A stretch of DNA of 64,000 nt from CAZIVP01 sp964542915 (GTDB taxonomy: Bacteria; Calditrichota; Calditrichia; Calditrichales; Calditrichaceae), in the NCBI GenBank assembly GCA_964542915.1, contig CAZIVP010000001.1, forward strand, positions 1 to 64,000, given 5' to 3'. Below are positions 43,235 to 52,466 of the stretch, piece by piece. The notes below the pieces were generated by a model. It was not told where the DNA came from and made no database searches. It saw only the letters and a program-made list of their open reading frames with translations. The first letter of the stretch is position 1. Every line of letters begins with the position of its first letter. Made by a program: the position numbers and the translations under genes.

Positions 43235-45457
43235 ATGGCAAATAAATCGCTAGTAATTGTCGAATCACCGGCTAAAGCTAAAACCATCAATAAATACCTC
43301 GGTAATGACTTCGAAGTGGCGGCTTCCGTGGGGCACATTATCGACTTGCCCAAAAGCAAATTCGGTGTCAGCATTGAAGAGGGCTTCAAACCGCAATATA
43401 CCCGGATTCGCGGCAAGCAAAAAGTTATTAAAGAGTTACAGAATAAGGCTAAAAATTCCAGGGCGGTTTTTATCGCAACCGACCCCGACCGGGAAGGCGA
43501 AGCCATCGCATACCACATCGCCAACATTCTCGATAACGGGGCAAACAAGGTACGGCGGGTGGAATTTAACGAGATTACAAAAAATGCGGTGGACCGCGCT
43601 ATGCAAAATCCCCGCAGTATCGATATGGATCGCGTATATTCCCAGCAGGCGCGGCGTGTTCTGGATCGCATCGTGGGTTACAAAATCAGTCCCTTACTTT
43701 GGGAAATGTTATACAGAGGGTTAAGCGCCGGCCGCGTTCAATCGGTTGCGTTGCGACTGGTTTGTGAACGGGAAGAAGCAATCAGAGCGTTTAAACCCGT
43801 AGAGTATTGGATTATTTCAGCTTTAGTCAAACCGAAATCCACTGCACCGTTTCAGGTAAAACTCGTCAGGATCAACGGTAAAAAAGCCAAGATTACAAAT
43901 AAGAAGGAAGCGGAACAACACCGTGAAGGCATTCGCTCCCAACAGCTTACAATCGATAAAGTACAGAAAAAGGAACTCAAACGTCAACCGCCGCCGCCGT
44001 TTACCACCAGTACGATGCAGCAAACAGCTTCCCGATTGTTACGTATGTCCACCAAACGCGTCATGTCGGTAGCGCAATCGCTTTATGAAGGCGTGGATAT
44101 ACCGAAACGCGGCAGTTTGGGGCTGATAACCTACATGCGAACCGATTCCACGCGTATTAGCGATGTGGCGCTTAACGCCGTTAATCAATACGTCCGCGAT
44201 ACGTACGGCCAGAAATATGCGCTTACAAAGGCGCGGCGCTACCGCAGCAAACAATCGGCGCAGGACGCTCATGAGGCGATCCGACCCACCTACATAGAAC
44301 AAGATTTAAGTCCCGAAGCGCTGAAAAACCATCTGAATAAAGATCAATATCGGTTGTACGATCTGATCTGGAAACGCTTTGTTGCCTGCCAGATGGCCGC
44401 CGCGCTCGTCGAGAAAACGACGGTGTCGGTTAAAGGGGGCGAGTATGAGTTGGCGGCCGAAGGCGAGGTGATGCAATTTCCGGGCTTCACGAAAGTTTAT
44501 CAGGAAAACAATGAAGAAGACAATCGCGATATGAGCAAATTGCCTGCGAACTTAATCGAGGGCGATCCCTGCCAATTGCAAAACATCGAAGCCGAACAAA
44601 ATTTTACCACACCACCGCCGAGATACTCCGAAAGTACTCTTGTTAAGGAATTGGACAAATTAGGCATCGGCCGTCCCAGTACTTATGCTCAGATCGTAAG
44701 CACCATATTACAACGCAAATATGTGGAAATCGAAGAACGTAAACTTAAACCGACCGAGTTGGGCGAAACCGTTAATCGTCTTCTAATCAATAGTTTCCCA
44801 AACCTTTTTAACGTCCGCTTCACGGCTGAAATGGAAAACAAGCTGGATGCCATAGCCAATCGTAATGTGTCGTATGAACAGGTGATGAACGACTTCTATA
44901 CACCTTTTGAAAACACGGTGGAAGAGGTTAAATCCAAAAAGGCCCGGATCAGGGAGGATTTACAGGAAGAGGCCGGCGAGGATTGCGAGAAGTGCGGGCG
45001 ACCTATGATCATCCGTTGGGGACGCAATGGTAAGTTTATGGCTTGCAGCGGTTTCCCGGAGTGCCGCAATACCAAACCGATTTCAGAAGAGGAAGAGCCG
45101 CAGGAAACGGATGAAGTGTGCGAGAAGTGCGGCAGCCCCATGGTTATTAAACGGGGGCGATACGGAAAATTTTTAGCTTGCTCAAACTACCCGACGTGTA
45201 AAAATACCAGACCATTGAGTACCGGCGTGGCCTGTCCGAAAGAGGGATGCGACGGGAAAGTCGTGGAGAGGCGCAGTAAAAAAGGCCGCGTATTTTATGG
45301 CTGTTCCAATTATCCAAAATGTGATTTTGTAAGCTGGGATAAGCCGGTCAATGAATCGTGTCCGGAATGCGGAAATAACCACATGGTTGAAAAATTTACG
45401 AAATCCAAAGGCGCTTTTCTGCGTTGTCCACAGTGTAAGCATGAAATAGAAGCGTAA
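43235..45457 (+). CDS. topA: DNA topoisomerase I
   Basis: A 740-residue type IA topoisomerase. The toprim domain carries VESPAKAKTI and ATDPDREGEAIAYH; the catalytic Tyr is Tyr300 in GLITYMRTDSTRIS. Four zinc-ribbon modules end the protein: CEKCG...CSGFPEC, CEKCG...CSNYPTC, CPKEGC...CSNYPKC and a final CPECG...CPQC. It relaxes negative supercoils. Length and domain order are standard. The xer gene follows after 17 bases. Confidence 0.97.
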   Translation: MANKSLVIVESPAKAKTINKYLGNDFEVAASVGHIIDLPKSKFGVSIEEGFKPQYTRIRGKQKVIKELQNKAKNSRAVFIATDPDREGEAIAYHIANILDNGANKVRRVEFNEITKNAVDRAMQNPRSIDMDRVYSQQARRVLDRIVGYKISPLLWEMLYRGLSAGRVQSVALRLVCEREEAIRAFKPVEYWIISALVKPKSTAPFQVKLVRINGKKAKITNKKEAEQHREGIRSQQLTIDKVQKKELKRQPPPPFTTSTMQQTASRLLRMSTKRVMSVAQSLYEGVDIPKRGSLGLITYMRTDSTRISDVALNAVNQYVRDTYGQKYALTKARRYRSKQSAQDAHEAIRPTYIEQDLSPEALKNHLNKDQYRLYDLIWKRFVACQMAAALVEKTTVSVKGGEYELAAEGEVMQFPGFTKVYQENNEEDNRDMSKLPANLIEGDPCQLQNIEAEQNFTTPPPRYSESTLVKELDKLGIGRPSTYAQIVSTILQRKYVEIEERKLKPTELGETVNRLLINSFPNLFNVRFTAEMENKLDAIANRNVSYEQVMNDFYTPFENTVEEVKSKKARIREDLQEEAGEDCEKCGRPMIIRWGRNGKFMACSGFPECRNTKPISEEEEPQETDEVCEKCGSPMVIKRGRYGKFLACSNYPTCKNTRPLSTGVACPKEGCDGKVVERRSKKGRVFYGCSNYPKCDFVSWDKPVNESCPECGNNHMVEKFTKSKGAFLRCPQCKHEIEA

Positions 45458-45474
45458 TAAACATTAACGGGTCA

Positions 45475-46401
45475 ATGGATCAATCAATCCGGCGATTTTT
45501 AGCATATCTCAAGCTGGAAAAACGCTATTCACCACACACCCTTACTTCTTATCAAAATGACCTGCGCCAGTTTGAGGATTTTCTGAAAGATTATTTCCAA
45601 TCCGATAAAGTCTTCTGGCGGCTGATCGATAAAAAAGTACTGCGTTTGTTTCTGGTACATTTACAGGAACTGAATTTGTCGCGGCGAACCGCTGCCCGAA
45701 AACTTGCGGCGGTTAAGTCATTATTTAAGTATCTGGCGAGTACCGGTCTAATGGAAACGAACCCGGCTTCAGCCATTAAAATGCCGCGCTTTGATAAAAA
45801 ATTACCCGAATATTTGACGATCGATGAGGTGGAAAAAATATTAAGCTTACCGAAGGTGAAGACATTTAAAGGCTTACGGGATTTGGCTATTTTAGAATTA
45901 TTTTATGGAACTGGATTGCGCCTTTCGGAGTTAATTGGATTAAAAGTTTCAGATGTGCATTTCGATGAAGATATAATACGGGTTATGGGTAAAGGACAAA
46001 AAGAACGCATCGTCCCCCTTGGAAAAATTGCAAAATCCATTCTTAAAAAATACCTCCAAATTCGTCCTCATTATGCGGAAAATAACGTCGATAATGTTTT
46101 TGTACTGAAAAGTGGGAAAGCCATGTATGCGATGGCTGTACAAAGGATTATTCGTAATTATATGAACCAGGTTTCGAGCGTCAAACAAAAGAGTCCCCAT
46201 ACCTTAAGACACAGTTATGCTACCCATTTACTGAATTCCGGAGCGGGCATTCGGGTAGTCAAAGATTTATTGGGTCATGCCAGTCTATCAACCACTCAAA
46301 TATACACACACATATCCATTGACCATTTAAAAAAGATTTATAAGCAAGCCCATCCGGGCGCTACAGAAAAACACTCATCAAAAGGTAGGAGGTCAAGATG
46401 A
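45475..46401 (+). CDS. xerC: XerC/XerD-type tyrosine recombinase
   Basis: A 308-residue site-specific recombinase with a SAM-like N-terminal domain and the catalytic residues Arg in GTGLRLSELIGL, Lys in GKGQKERIVPLG, HxxR in SPHTLRHSYATHLL, His in LGHASLSTTQ and the nucleophile Tyr in IYTHI. The location between topA and hpf is typical for the chromosome-dimer recombinase of this kind of genome rather than for a phage integrase. The choice between XerC and XerD is not secure. It overlaps hpf by 4 bases. Confidence 0.92.
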   Translation: MDQSIRRFLAYLKLEKRYSPHTLTSYQNDLRQFEDFLKDYFQSDKVFWRLIDKKVLRLFLVHLQELNLSRRTAARKLAAVKSLFKYLASTGLMETNPASAIKMPRFDKKLPEYLTIDEVEKILSLPKVKTFKGLRDLAILELFYGTGLRLSELIGLKVSDVHFDEDIIRVMGKGQKERIVPLGKIAKSILKKYLQIRPHYAENNVDNVFVLKSGKAMYAMAVQRIIRNYMNQVSSVKQKSPHTLRHSYATHLLNSGAGIRVVKDLLGHASLSTTQIYTHISIDHLKKIYKQAHPGATEKHSSKGRRSR

Positions 46402-46718
46402 ATGTCGCAATAACGGCAAGAGGATATAAGGCACCGGAGCGCTTAAAGGATTATATCTATGATAAGATGAAACGGATCGAACGAATTGCCGATGACCTGC
46501 TCAAGATTGAAGTCGTGCTCTCCTATGAAAAGCACGACCAGTTGGTTGAGTTTAAAACACACTATAATCATAAAGACGTCATTATAAAGGAAAAATCGGA
46601 GGATGTGTTTAAATCGGTGGACCTTGCGGTAGACAATTTGGAGCGCCAGATCAATAAGGTTAAAGAGAAAAAGAAAGATCATTCGAAAAAGAAAATTGTG
46701 GAAAAATTGGAAACATAA
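46398..46718 (+). CDS. hpf: Ribosome hibernation-promoting factor (short form)
   Basis: A 106-residue HPF/YfiA protein: ITARGYKAPERLKDYIYDKM, LKIEVVLSYEKHDQLVEF and EDVFKSVDLAVDNLERQI. It lacks the C-terminal dimerisation domain of long HPF, and ends in a Lys-rich tail. A ribosome binding site AGGTAGGAGG lies in the 3' end of xerC. A terminator follows at 46745. Confidence 0.95.
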   Translation: MNVAITARGYKAPERLKDYIYDKMKRIERIADDLLKIEVVLSYEKHDQLVEFKTHYNHKDVIIKEKSEDVFKSVDLAVDNLERQINKVKEKKKDHSKKKIVEKLET

Positions 46719-46744
46719 TGGCGGAATCGTGTTGTGGGAAATAA

Positions 46745-46774
46745 AAGGCGTCTCATGCGAGAGACGCCTTTTTT
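46745..46774 (+). terminator. Rho-independent terminator after hpf
   Basis: aaggcgtctc (46745-46754) pairs perfectly with gagacgcctt (46761-46770) around a 6-base loop, followed by a T run. Confidence 0.92.
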
Positions 46775-46813
46775 AATTTTGCTACCATGTTTAATGTTTT
46801 TTAAATTTTCCTT

Positions 46814-47800
46814 ATGAATGAAATGCTCACGGTAAGAACCCTTTTAAAAGAGAATGAAGATCGCCTCAAGTTTCGGCTTGTGTGTTCTGAAAACGGCCTG
46901 AATCGTAAAATCACTACAGGCGATTTACACCGGCCGGGATTGGCGCTTTCGGGCTTTGTAGAGCTGTTTACGTCCGACCGTGTTCAAATTCTCGGAAATA
47001 CAGAAATAAAATATTTACAGGGTTTGAATCCCTCGGCCCTCAAACGCTCCGTGGATCGTTTCATCGAGTTCGAAATTCCGGCCATCATCATTACCAATAA
47101 CAATCCCGTACCCGAAGTGCTGGTCGAAGCCGCAACCCGACGTTATATCTCGATATTGAGCACGCCGTTCAGTACGACCCGTGTCGTCCATTTGCTGGGC
47201 GAATATCTCGAAGAAAAATTTGCACCGCGTATTTCCGTTCACGGTTCGCTTGTGGATGTTTACGGAATCGGCATCTTATTAACCGGACGGAGCGGTATCG
47301 GTAAAAGCGAGATCGCGCTCGATCTGGTGGAGCGTGGCCATCGACTCGTTACCGACGATTTAGTCATAATTACACGTAAAACCGAAGAGGTATTGATAGG
47401 CAAAGGCCAGGAAATATCGGAACATGTTATGGAGATTCGCGGCGTCGGTTTGGTGGATGTACGACGCATTTTTGGGATTCGCAGCGTACGCCTGCAAAAG
47501 CGGGTGGAAGTGGAAGTTCATTTGGTGGATTGGGAAAAAAATAAGGATTTTGAACGAGTGGGGCTTGTCGATAATACCACCGAAATTCTCGGTGTTGAAG
47601 TTCCCCAGGTTATTTTGCCGATTAATCCGGGCAAGAATGTGACGGTTATAGCCGAAACCATCGCGATGAATCATTTGTTGAAAACCTACGGCCATCATAC
47701 GCCAAAAGAGTTTGATAAGCGGCTGAAAGACTATATGAAGAAAAAGGATGTTATTCCGATATATAAAGACCGGGATTATTTAAAGAAAGATATGGAATGA
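46814..47800 (+). CDS. hprK: HPr kinase/phosphorylase
   Basis: A 328-residue HprK. The N-terminal domain is followed by the P-loop GRSGIGKSEIALDL, the Asp pair in RLVTDDLV, and the signature EIRGVGLVDVRRIFG. It phosphorylates HPr on Ser. No HPr or enzyme I gene is in the window. It overlaps the EIIA gene by 4 bases, so it belongs to a regulatory PTS set with EIIA and EIIB. Confidence 0.95.
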   Translation: MNEMLTVRTLLKENEDRLKFRLVCSENGLNRKITTGDLHRPGLALSGFVELFTSDRVQILGNTEIKYLQGLNPSALKRSVDRFIEFEIPAIIITNNNPVPEVLVEAATRRYISILSTPFSTTRVVHLLGEYLEEKFAPRISVHGSLVDVYGIGILLTGRSGIGKSEIALDLVERGHRLVTDDLVIITRKTEEVLIGKGQEISEHVMEIRGVGLVDVRRIFGIRSVRLQKRVEVEVHLVDWEKNKDFERVGLVDNTTEILGVEVPQVILPINPGKNVTVIAETIAMNHLLKTYGHHTPKEFDKRLKDYMKKKDVIPIYKDRDYLKKDME

Positions 47801-48185
47801 AGAAGAACTATCTCGCATTTATTGTAACGCATGGAAACCTTGGCGAATGCATTAAAAATGTTTCTGAAAACCTCATTGCTTCAACCAGTGAACTCTTTTA
47901 TTACTCAAATCAAACTCAATCGTTAGATAGTCTCGCAGACGAGATTAATAAAAAGATTGAGGAATACCAGCCGCGTAAAATCATCTTTTTTGTTGATCTG
48001 ATGGGCGGCAGTTGCTGGGCGCTTGGCAATCGGCTCAAAAAAAAAAACGCGAGAACATTTTCGTGGTAACGGGCGTCAATATTCCGATGATTTTATCGTA
48101 TCATATCAATATGCCACATTTGGATGATCAGGCTTTGATCGATAAAATTGTAACGGACGGTAAAAAGGGTATTGTTCATATTTAG
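47797..48185 (+). pseudogene. Mannose-family PTS EIIA, frame broken at an A11 tract
   Basis: The first frame (47797-48069) encodes the EIIA-Man fold with His in IVTHGNLGECI and the strand IIFFVDLMGGSCW, then runs into NRLKKK and stops. A run of 11 A at 48037-48047 precedes the break. Adding one A restores RENIFVVTGVNIPMILSYHI to a stop at 48185, giving the normal length of about 129 residues. So it is either a genuine frameshift, a sequencing error in a homopolymer, or a gene expressed by slippage on the A tract. The neighbours hprK and EIIB are intact, which favours a still-used gene. Confidence 0.75.
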
Positions 48186-48193
48186 GAAGTTTC

Positions 48194-48676
48194 ATGGGTA
48201 TTCAACTTTTTCGTATTGATGACAGACTGATTCACGGCCAGGTTGTAATCGGATGGGCTTCGTTCCTTAATTCGTCCAAAATTATTTTATGTGATGACTC
48301 CGTCTCCGAAAACGAGTGGGAAAAAGAGCTTTATTTGTCGATCGTTCCGGAAAATATCCAATCCGAAGTATTAGATGTTCCATCCATGGCGCAGAGATTG
48401 CAAGACGGTGCGGGCGATCTGAAAAAAGCCATCATTCTGGTATCTTCTCCCAAAGTGGTAGAAGCGCTTTTGAACGCCGGCGTGAAACTAAAACAAGTGA
48501 ATGTGGGCGGCATTCATTTTAAAGAGGGAAGGCACAAATATCTTTCTTATCTGTATCTGGATGAAAGCGAAGTATCGGCCTTTAAACGGTGCATCGAACG
48601 GGGTGTGCGTTTTGAATGCCAGGATGTGCCTAACTCAAAAAAAGTTCCTCTCGAACATATTCTAAATAACAAATAG
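48194..48676 (+). CDS. Mannose/sorbose-family PTS EIIB
   Basis: A 160-residue PTS EIIB: FRIDDRLIHGQVVIGW holds the phosphorylated His, followed by IILCDDSVSENEWEK and VNVGGIHFKEGR. No EIIC or EIID membrane component is present, so together with EIIA and HprK it probably forms a signalling rather than a sugar-transport branch. Starts 8 bases after the restored EIIA stop. Confidence 0.92.
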   Translation: MGIQLFRIDDRLIHGQVVIGWASFLNSSKIILCDDSVSENEWEKELYLSIVPENIQSEVLDVPSMAQRLQDGAGDLKKAIILVSSPKVVEALLNAGVKLKQVNVGGIHFKEGRHKYLSYLYLDESEVSAFKRCIERGVRFECQDVPNSKKVPLEHILNNK

Positions 48677-48684
48677 GTGGTATT

Positions 48685-49566
48685 ATGCCGAAAGCTTTAA
48701 CCACCGAATTCAAGGTCGGGCTTACCGTTATCGTTGCCACGGCCATTCTCATTTTGGGAATCATCTGGGGCAAGGAGCTGCGTTTACAGTTAAATAAATA
48801 TACCATCGAGGTAACATTCGATAAAATCGGCGGTATGGTGGTCGGCGATCCGGTAACGGTGAGCGGTGTTAAGGAGGGAAAGGTTAAAAACATCGCCTGG
48901 AAAGATCGGCGGGTATTGTGTGAACTGGAAATAGATGATCATGTGCAACTATATGAAGACGCAACCTTTACCATCGTGAGCGCCGAAATTCTCGCGGGCA
49001 TGCAGGTGGAGATCGATCCGGGGCAATCGGATCGGCATATCAATTTAGCCAAACAGCCTTTCCACGGGAAATACGGTGGGCGCATTGTCGATGTGGGGCT
49101 GATTATCGGCGATCTGGCGACGGAGGTCTCGGCGCTTACCGTTAAACTGGACCGAACGGTTACGGAAATCAACCGCCTTTTGGAGAATGAAGGGTTCCGT
49201 CAGAATATCCAACATACGATGGCAAGTATGGACGAGCTTACGTCGGATATGCGCGGATTGCCGTCCGAATTGAAAATCACTTTAAACAATCTGGATACGT
49301 TGATTTCGCGGCTCAATCACGCCGTGGGTGAGAATCGCCAGGAATTCAACACATCGCTGCGCAATTTGAACCGCCTTTCAATGCGCCTGGATACGACTAC
49401 GAATTCGTTGCAGGGCATGATGAACCGTATAGAAAATCGTGAGGGCACGCTGGGTCGTATGGTGTACGATTCCACTTTATATATCAATCTTTCACGCACG
49501 TTACAACGTGTGGATTCTCTGGCGCAGAAAATCAAGAATGACGGACTGGATATCGATCTGTTTTGA
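48685..49566 (+). CDS. MlaD/MCE-domain protein
   Basis: A 293-residue protein with one N-terminal membrane anchor (VGLTVIVATAILILGIIWG), an MCE domain (FDKIGGMVVGDPVTVSGVKE, AEILAGMQVEIDPG) and a long C-terminal helical region that may form coiled coil. Such proteins bind lipid between inner and outer membrane, with an ABC permease and ATPase; those are not seen here. It starts 8 bases after EIIB. Confidence 0.9.
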   Translation: MPKALTTEFKVGLTVIVATAILILGIIWGKELRLQLNKYTIEVTFDKIGGMVVGDPVTVSGVKEGKVKNIAWKDRRVLCELEIDDHVQLYEDATFTIVSAEILAGMQVEIDPGQSDRHINLAKQPFHGKYGGRIVDVGLIIGDLATEVSALTVKLDRTVTEINRLLENEGFRQNIQHTMASMDELTSDMRGLPSELKITLNNLDTLISRLNHAVGENRQEFNTSLRNLNRLSMRLDTTTNSLQGMMNRIENREGTLGRMVYDSTLYINLSRTLQRVDSLAQKIKNDGLDIDLF

Positions 49567-49629
49567 TGTTAAATAAAATTTGCATGATTTATAAAAGAAT
49601 TTTAAATTTTTAGCTTGTATAAATAATGT

Positions 49630-49702
<73 letters not shown>

Positions 49703-49714
49703 CCTGGACATGGA

Positions 49715-49748
49715 GGGATTGCGATGCAGAAATCGTAATCCCTTTTTT
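49715..49748 (+). terminator. Terminator after tRNA-Phe
   Basis: gggattgcgat (49715-49725) pairs with atcgtaatccc (49732-49742) with one G-T pair, followed by six T. The remaining 290 bases to the next gene show no other feature. Confidence 0.9.
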
Positions 49749-50041
49749 GGGTTTTAATCCACATCCCCCCTTAATCAACCCCTTGCACGGTTCTCATTAT
49801 AAAGCAATCGTTTGCATTCGCAAGGTATGTTCAAGCGGGTTATATATGCCTAACAAGATGTAATCGAATCCGAGATGGTATTCTGACGATTAAACCGTAC
49901 AGATCGCCGTTCGTTTTACTAAAAATCGGCATCGTCCTGTTCGGTCCTTGAAAACACAACAGAACGGGAATATAATGCTGGCCACAAAGGTTACGCTTAA
50001 ATATCAATACATTCGTTTAATCAGAGGAATCCAGGAGGACC

Positions 50042-51211
50042 ATGCCGGCCCGCATTCTTGTAGTGGATGATGAGCCGGATTTTGCTCTCTTAATTGAACA
50101 ACGATTCCGCAAACATATTCGTAACAATGAGTACCATTTTTCATTTGCAAGCGATGGTTTGGAAGCATTGAAGCTTCTGAACAATGGTACCAATGTGGAT
50201 ATCGTACTCACAGACATCAACATGCCGCGCATGGATGGGCTGGCGCTTCTGGAAAAAATTAACGAGCAATTTCCACACTTAAAATCCGTAATCATTTCCG
50301 CTTACGGCGATATGAAAAATATTCGCACCGCTCTTAACCGCGGCGCCTTCGATTTTATCACCAAACCCATCGATTTCGACGACCTCTCCATCACTATCAG
50401 CAAAACCGTGCGCGAAGCCCATGCCATTAAAGAAGCCATCAAGAACCGCGACCAGTTGGTGGCGATCGGACAGGAAATGCATATCGCCCGCACTATTCAA
50501 GAGACCATGCTGCCGAGAAACTTTCCGCCGTTTCCCCAGCGAACCGATTTCGATATTTACGCTGAAATGCTCCCGGCGAAAGACGTAGGCGGCGACTTAT
50601 ATGATTTCTTCCTGATTGATGAAAACACCCTTGGTTTTTGCATCGGCGATGTTTCCGGTAAAGGCGTTCCTGCCGCGCTGTTTATGGCGATGACCAAGAC
50701 ACTGATGAAATCGATCGGCCTGCTCGGAGTCCCGGTCGGCGAGGCCCTGGGAAAGCTAAATAAAGCCTTGCATCTTGAAAGCACCGCATCGATGTATGTC
50801 ACGCTTTTCTATGGGACGCTAAATTTGCGTAATGGCAGCATGAGCTTCTCCAACGGCGGACATAATCCGTTTTATTTATTGAACAAATCGGGCACCCTAC
50901 GCTCCATCAAAAATAACGGCGGCATTCCCGTCAGTTTTCTGCCTCAATTTAAATACCCCTCCTCCACCTTACCATTAAACGACGGCGACCTGATACTGAT
51001 GTTTACCGATGGCGTTACCGAAGCTATGGATACCGATCAAAATGAGTTCGGCGAAGAACGAATCGAAGCGTGTCTGAAAACAGTGGAAGAGATTACGCCG
51101 CGTAACGTCATCAACACCGTTATGAAAGCCGTACAAAATTTTACGAAAGGCAATGCCTTATTCGATGATATCACCATGTTGGCAATCCAGTATCATCCTG
51201 AGACAAAATAG
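50042..51211 (+). CDS. Response regulator-PP2C phosphatase (RsbU/SpoIIE type)
   Basis: A 389-residue signalling protein. Receiver domain (about 1-125) with phosphoacceptor Asp in IVLTDINMPRMDG and Lys in FITKPIDF, then a PP2C/SpoIIE phosphatase with metal ligands in PAKDVGGDLYDF, IGDVSGKGVPAALFMA, SNGGHNPF and FTDGVTEAMD. Such proteins dephosphorylate anti-anti-sigma partners. No STAS or anti-sigma gene is nearby. A GGAGG site precedes the ATG. It is the first gene of a close four-gene set (gaps of 28, about 55 and 24 bases). Confidence 0.93.
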   Translation: MPARILVVDDEPDFALLIEQRFRKHIRNNEYHFSFASDGLEALKLLNNGTNVDIVLTDINMPRMDGLALLEKINEQFPHLKSVIISAYGDMKNIRTALNRGAFDFITKPIDFDDLSITISKTVREAHAIKEAIKNRDQLVAIGQEMHIARTIQETMLPRNFPPFPQRTDFDIYAEMLPAKDVGGDLYDFFLIDENTLGFCIGDVSGKGVPAALFMAMTKTLMKSIGLLGVPVGEALGKLNKALHLESTASMYVTLFYGTLNLRNGSMSFSNGGHNPFYLLNKSGTLRSIKNNGGIPVSFLPQFKYPSSTLPLNDGDLILMFTDGVTEAMDTDQNEFGEERIEACLKTVEEITPRNVINTVMKAVQNFTKGNALFDDITMLAIQYHPETK

Positions 51212-51239
51212 TGTATCCATTGACTAATCTGAGATCGGA

Positions 51240-52412
51240 ATGAAACATTCAAAATGGAGCGATGCTTTTTTAGATCAATTGAAAGAGCAGGGCGACCGCC
51301 TGGCGGATACTTTTCTTGAAAGAATGATAAACGACAGAGAGGTAAAACATGCCGGCGAACTATTCAAACATCTAAATACCAATGATCGTAAACCCGTTCA
51401 CGAACGTTATCCGGCTTTTACGGATTTTTATTATCAAACGAACCGGTTACCGGAGGGCGTCGATCTACAACGCATCGAACGCGGCGAGAATGTCTTTATT
51501 TTTAACGCTTTGCCGGCAGCGCTCGTCTTGTTAGCCAAAAGTCTGCCGGAAGGTTATGCCGCGCCCAATTTTACGACCATACTGGGGCTTTCAAAAAATC
51601 TGGAGCTGCATCCCTACCATCGTCTGCTCAAAGTGATGCAGATGCTGCTCAATGTGGGCGCTTCCCGCGGATTTCAACCGAACGGTAGAGCGGTGATTTC
51701 AGCACAAAAACTGCGATTATTACATGCGGGCATCCGGCAGATCGCGGACCGTCGCCTGCCCGATTTTCGCGCAAAATACGGCGTACCCGTTAATTTGGAA
51801 GATATGCTGGCGACGTTGATGGGCTTCTCCCTTCTGGTGGTTGATGGCTTGCGCCGTCTCCATTGCTCCATTTCCGATAACGATGCGGAAGATTATTTTT
51901 ATGTCTGGAAAATTTACGCCCTTTTGATGGGCATTCATCCGCCGGATAATCCGCACAGTTTCGAATATCTTCCGGAAAATCTTGACGACGCCCGGCTGTT
52001 TTATGAACGGTACACCGAACGCCACTATACCGGTGCGGAACAGAATCCGGAGGGCCCCCGCCTGGAAGCGGCGAACCTGACAATGATGAAAGCCTTTATT
52101 CCGGCCTGGTTGCGTTGGATGGGTTTGGGTTACGCGCCGCTCATATATACGCAGCATCTGATCGGTCCTGTCGCCTGCCGCCGGGTTGGGATTAAACCGC
52201 TTAAAGGATTTTATCTTTACAAAGCTCTGTTATTCGGCATACCGCATGTGTTTTTACACATCTACGGCCTTTTCTACCGAAAGCGCCGCCATCCAGGTAA
52301 ACATCACTTTCTGGCGCAATTATTTTTCCAAACGTTGATTAATGATGAATTCGGCCACGTGGTAACGTTTGAGATACCCGTTACCGTCAAAGATATGCTT
52401 AAAATGGGATAG
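51240..52412 (+). CDS. DUF2236 / MpaB-Lcp-like oxygenase
   Basis: A 390-residue, mostly helical protein with the pattern of the MpaB/rubber-oxygenase (latex clearing protein) catalytic domain: GASRGFQPNGRA, LLHAGIRQIADRRLPDF, LATLMGFSLLVVDGLRRLH, DAEDYFYVWKIYALLMGIHP. Members are haem-b enzymes that cleave carbon-carbon double bonds in isoprenoid chains; others are of unknown activity. No signal peptide is seen; there are a few hydrophobic stretches near the C-terminus. Next to it is a candidate transmembrane terpene cyclase. An oxygenase in a genome rich in anaerobic functions is notable. Family call fair, reaction inferred. Confidence 0.7.
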   Translation: MKHSKWSDAFLDQLKEQGDRLADTFLERMINDREVKHAGELFKHLNTNDRKPVHERYPAFTDFYYQTNRLPEGVDLQRIERGENVFIFNALPAALVLLAKSLPEGYAAPNFTTILGLSKNLELHPYHRLLKVMQMLLNVGASRGFQPNGRAVISAQKLRLLHAGIRQIADRRLPDFRAKYGVPVNLEDMLATLMGFSLLVVDGLRRLHCSISDNDAEDYFYVWKIYALLMGIHPPDNPHSFEYLPENLDDARLFYERYTERHYTGAEQNPEGPRLEAANLTMMKAFIPAWLRWMGLGYAPLIYTQHLIGPVACRRVGIKPLKGFYLYKALLFGIPHVFLHIYGLFYRKRRHPGKHHFLAQLFFQTLINDEFGHVVTFEIPVTVKDMLKMG

Positions 52413-52466
52413 TGAATGGTGGGAGGGATTCCGAATGGAAGTCCATCGCCTTTAAGAGGGGGGAAC

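Noticed and set aside
45475..46401. Tyrosine recombinase as a phage integrase marking an island
   Set aside because: It sits in a housekeeping block (smg-topA-hpf-hprK) and overlaps hpf; Xer function is far more likely.
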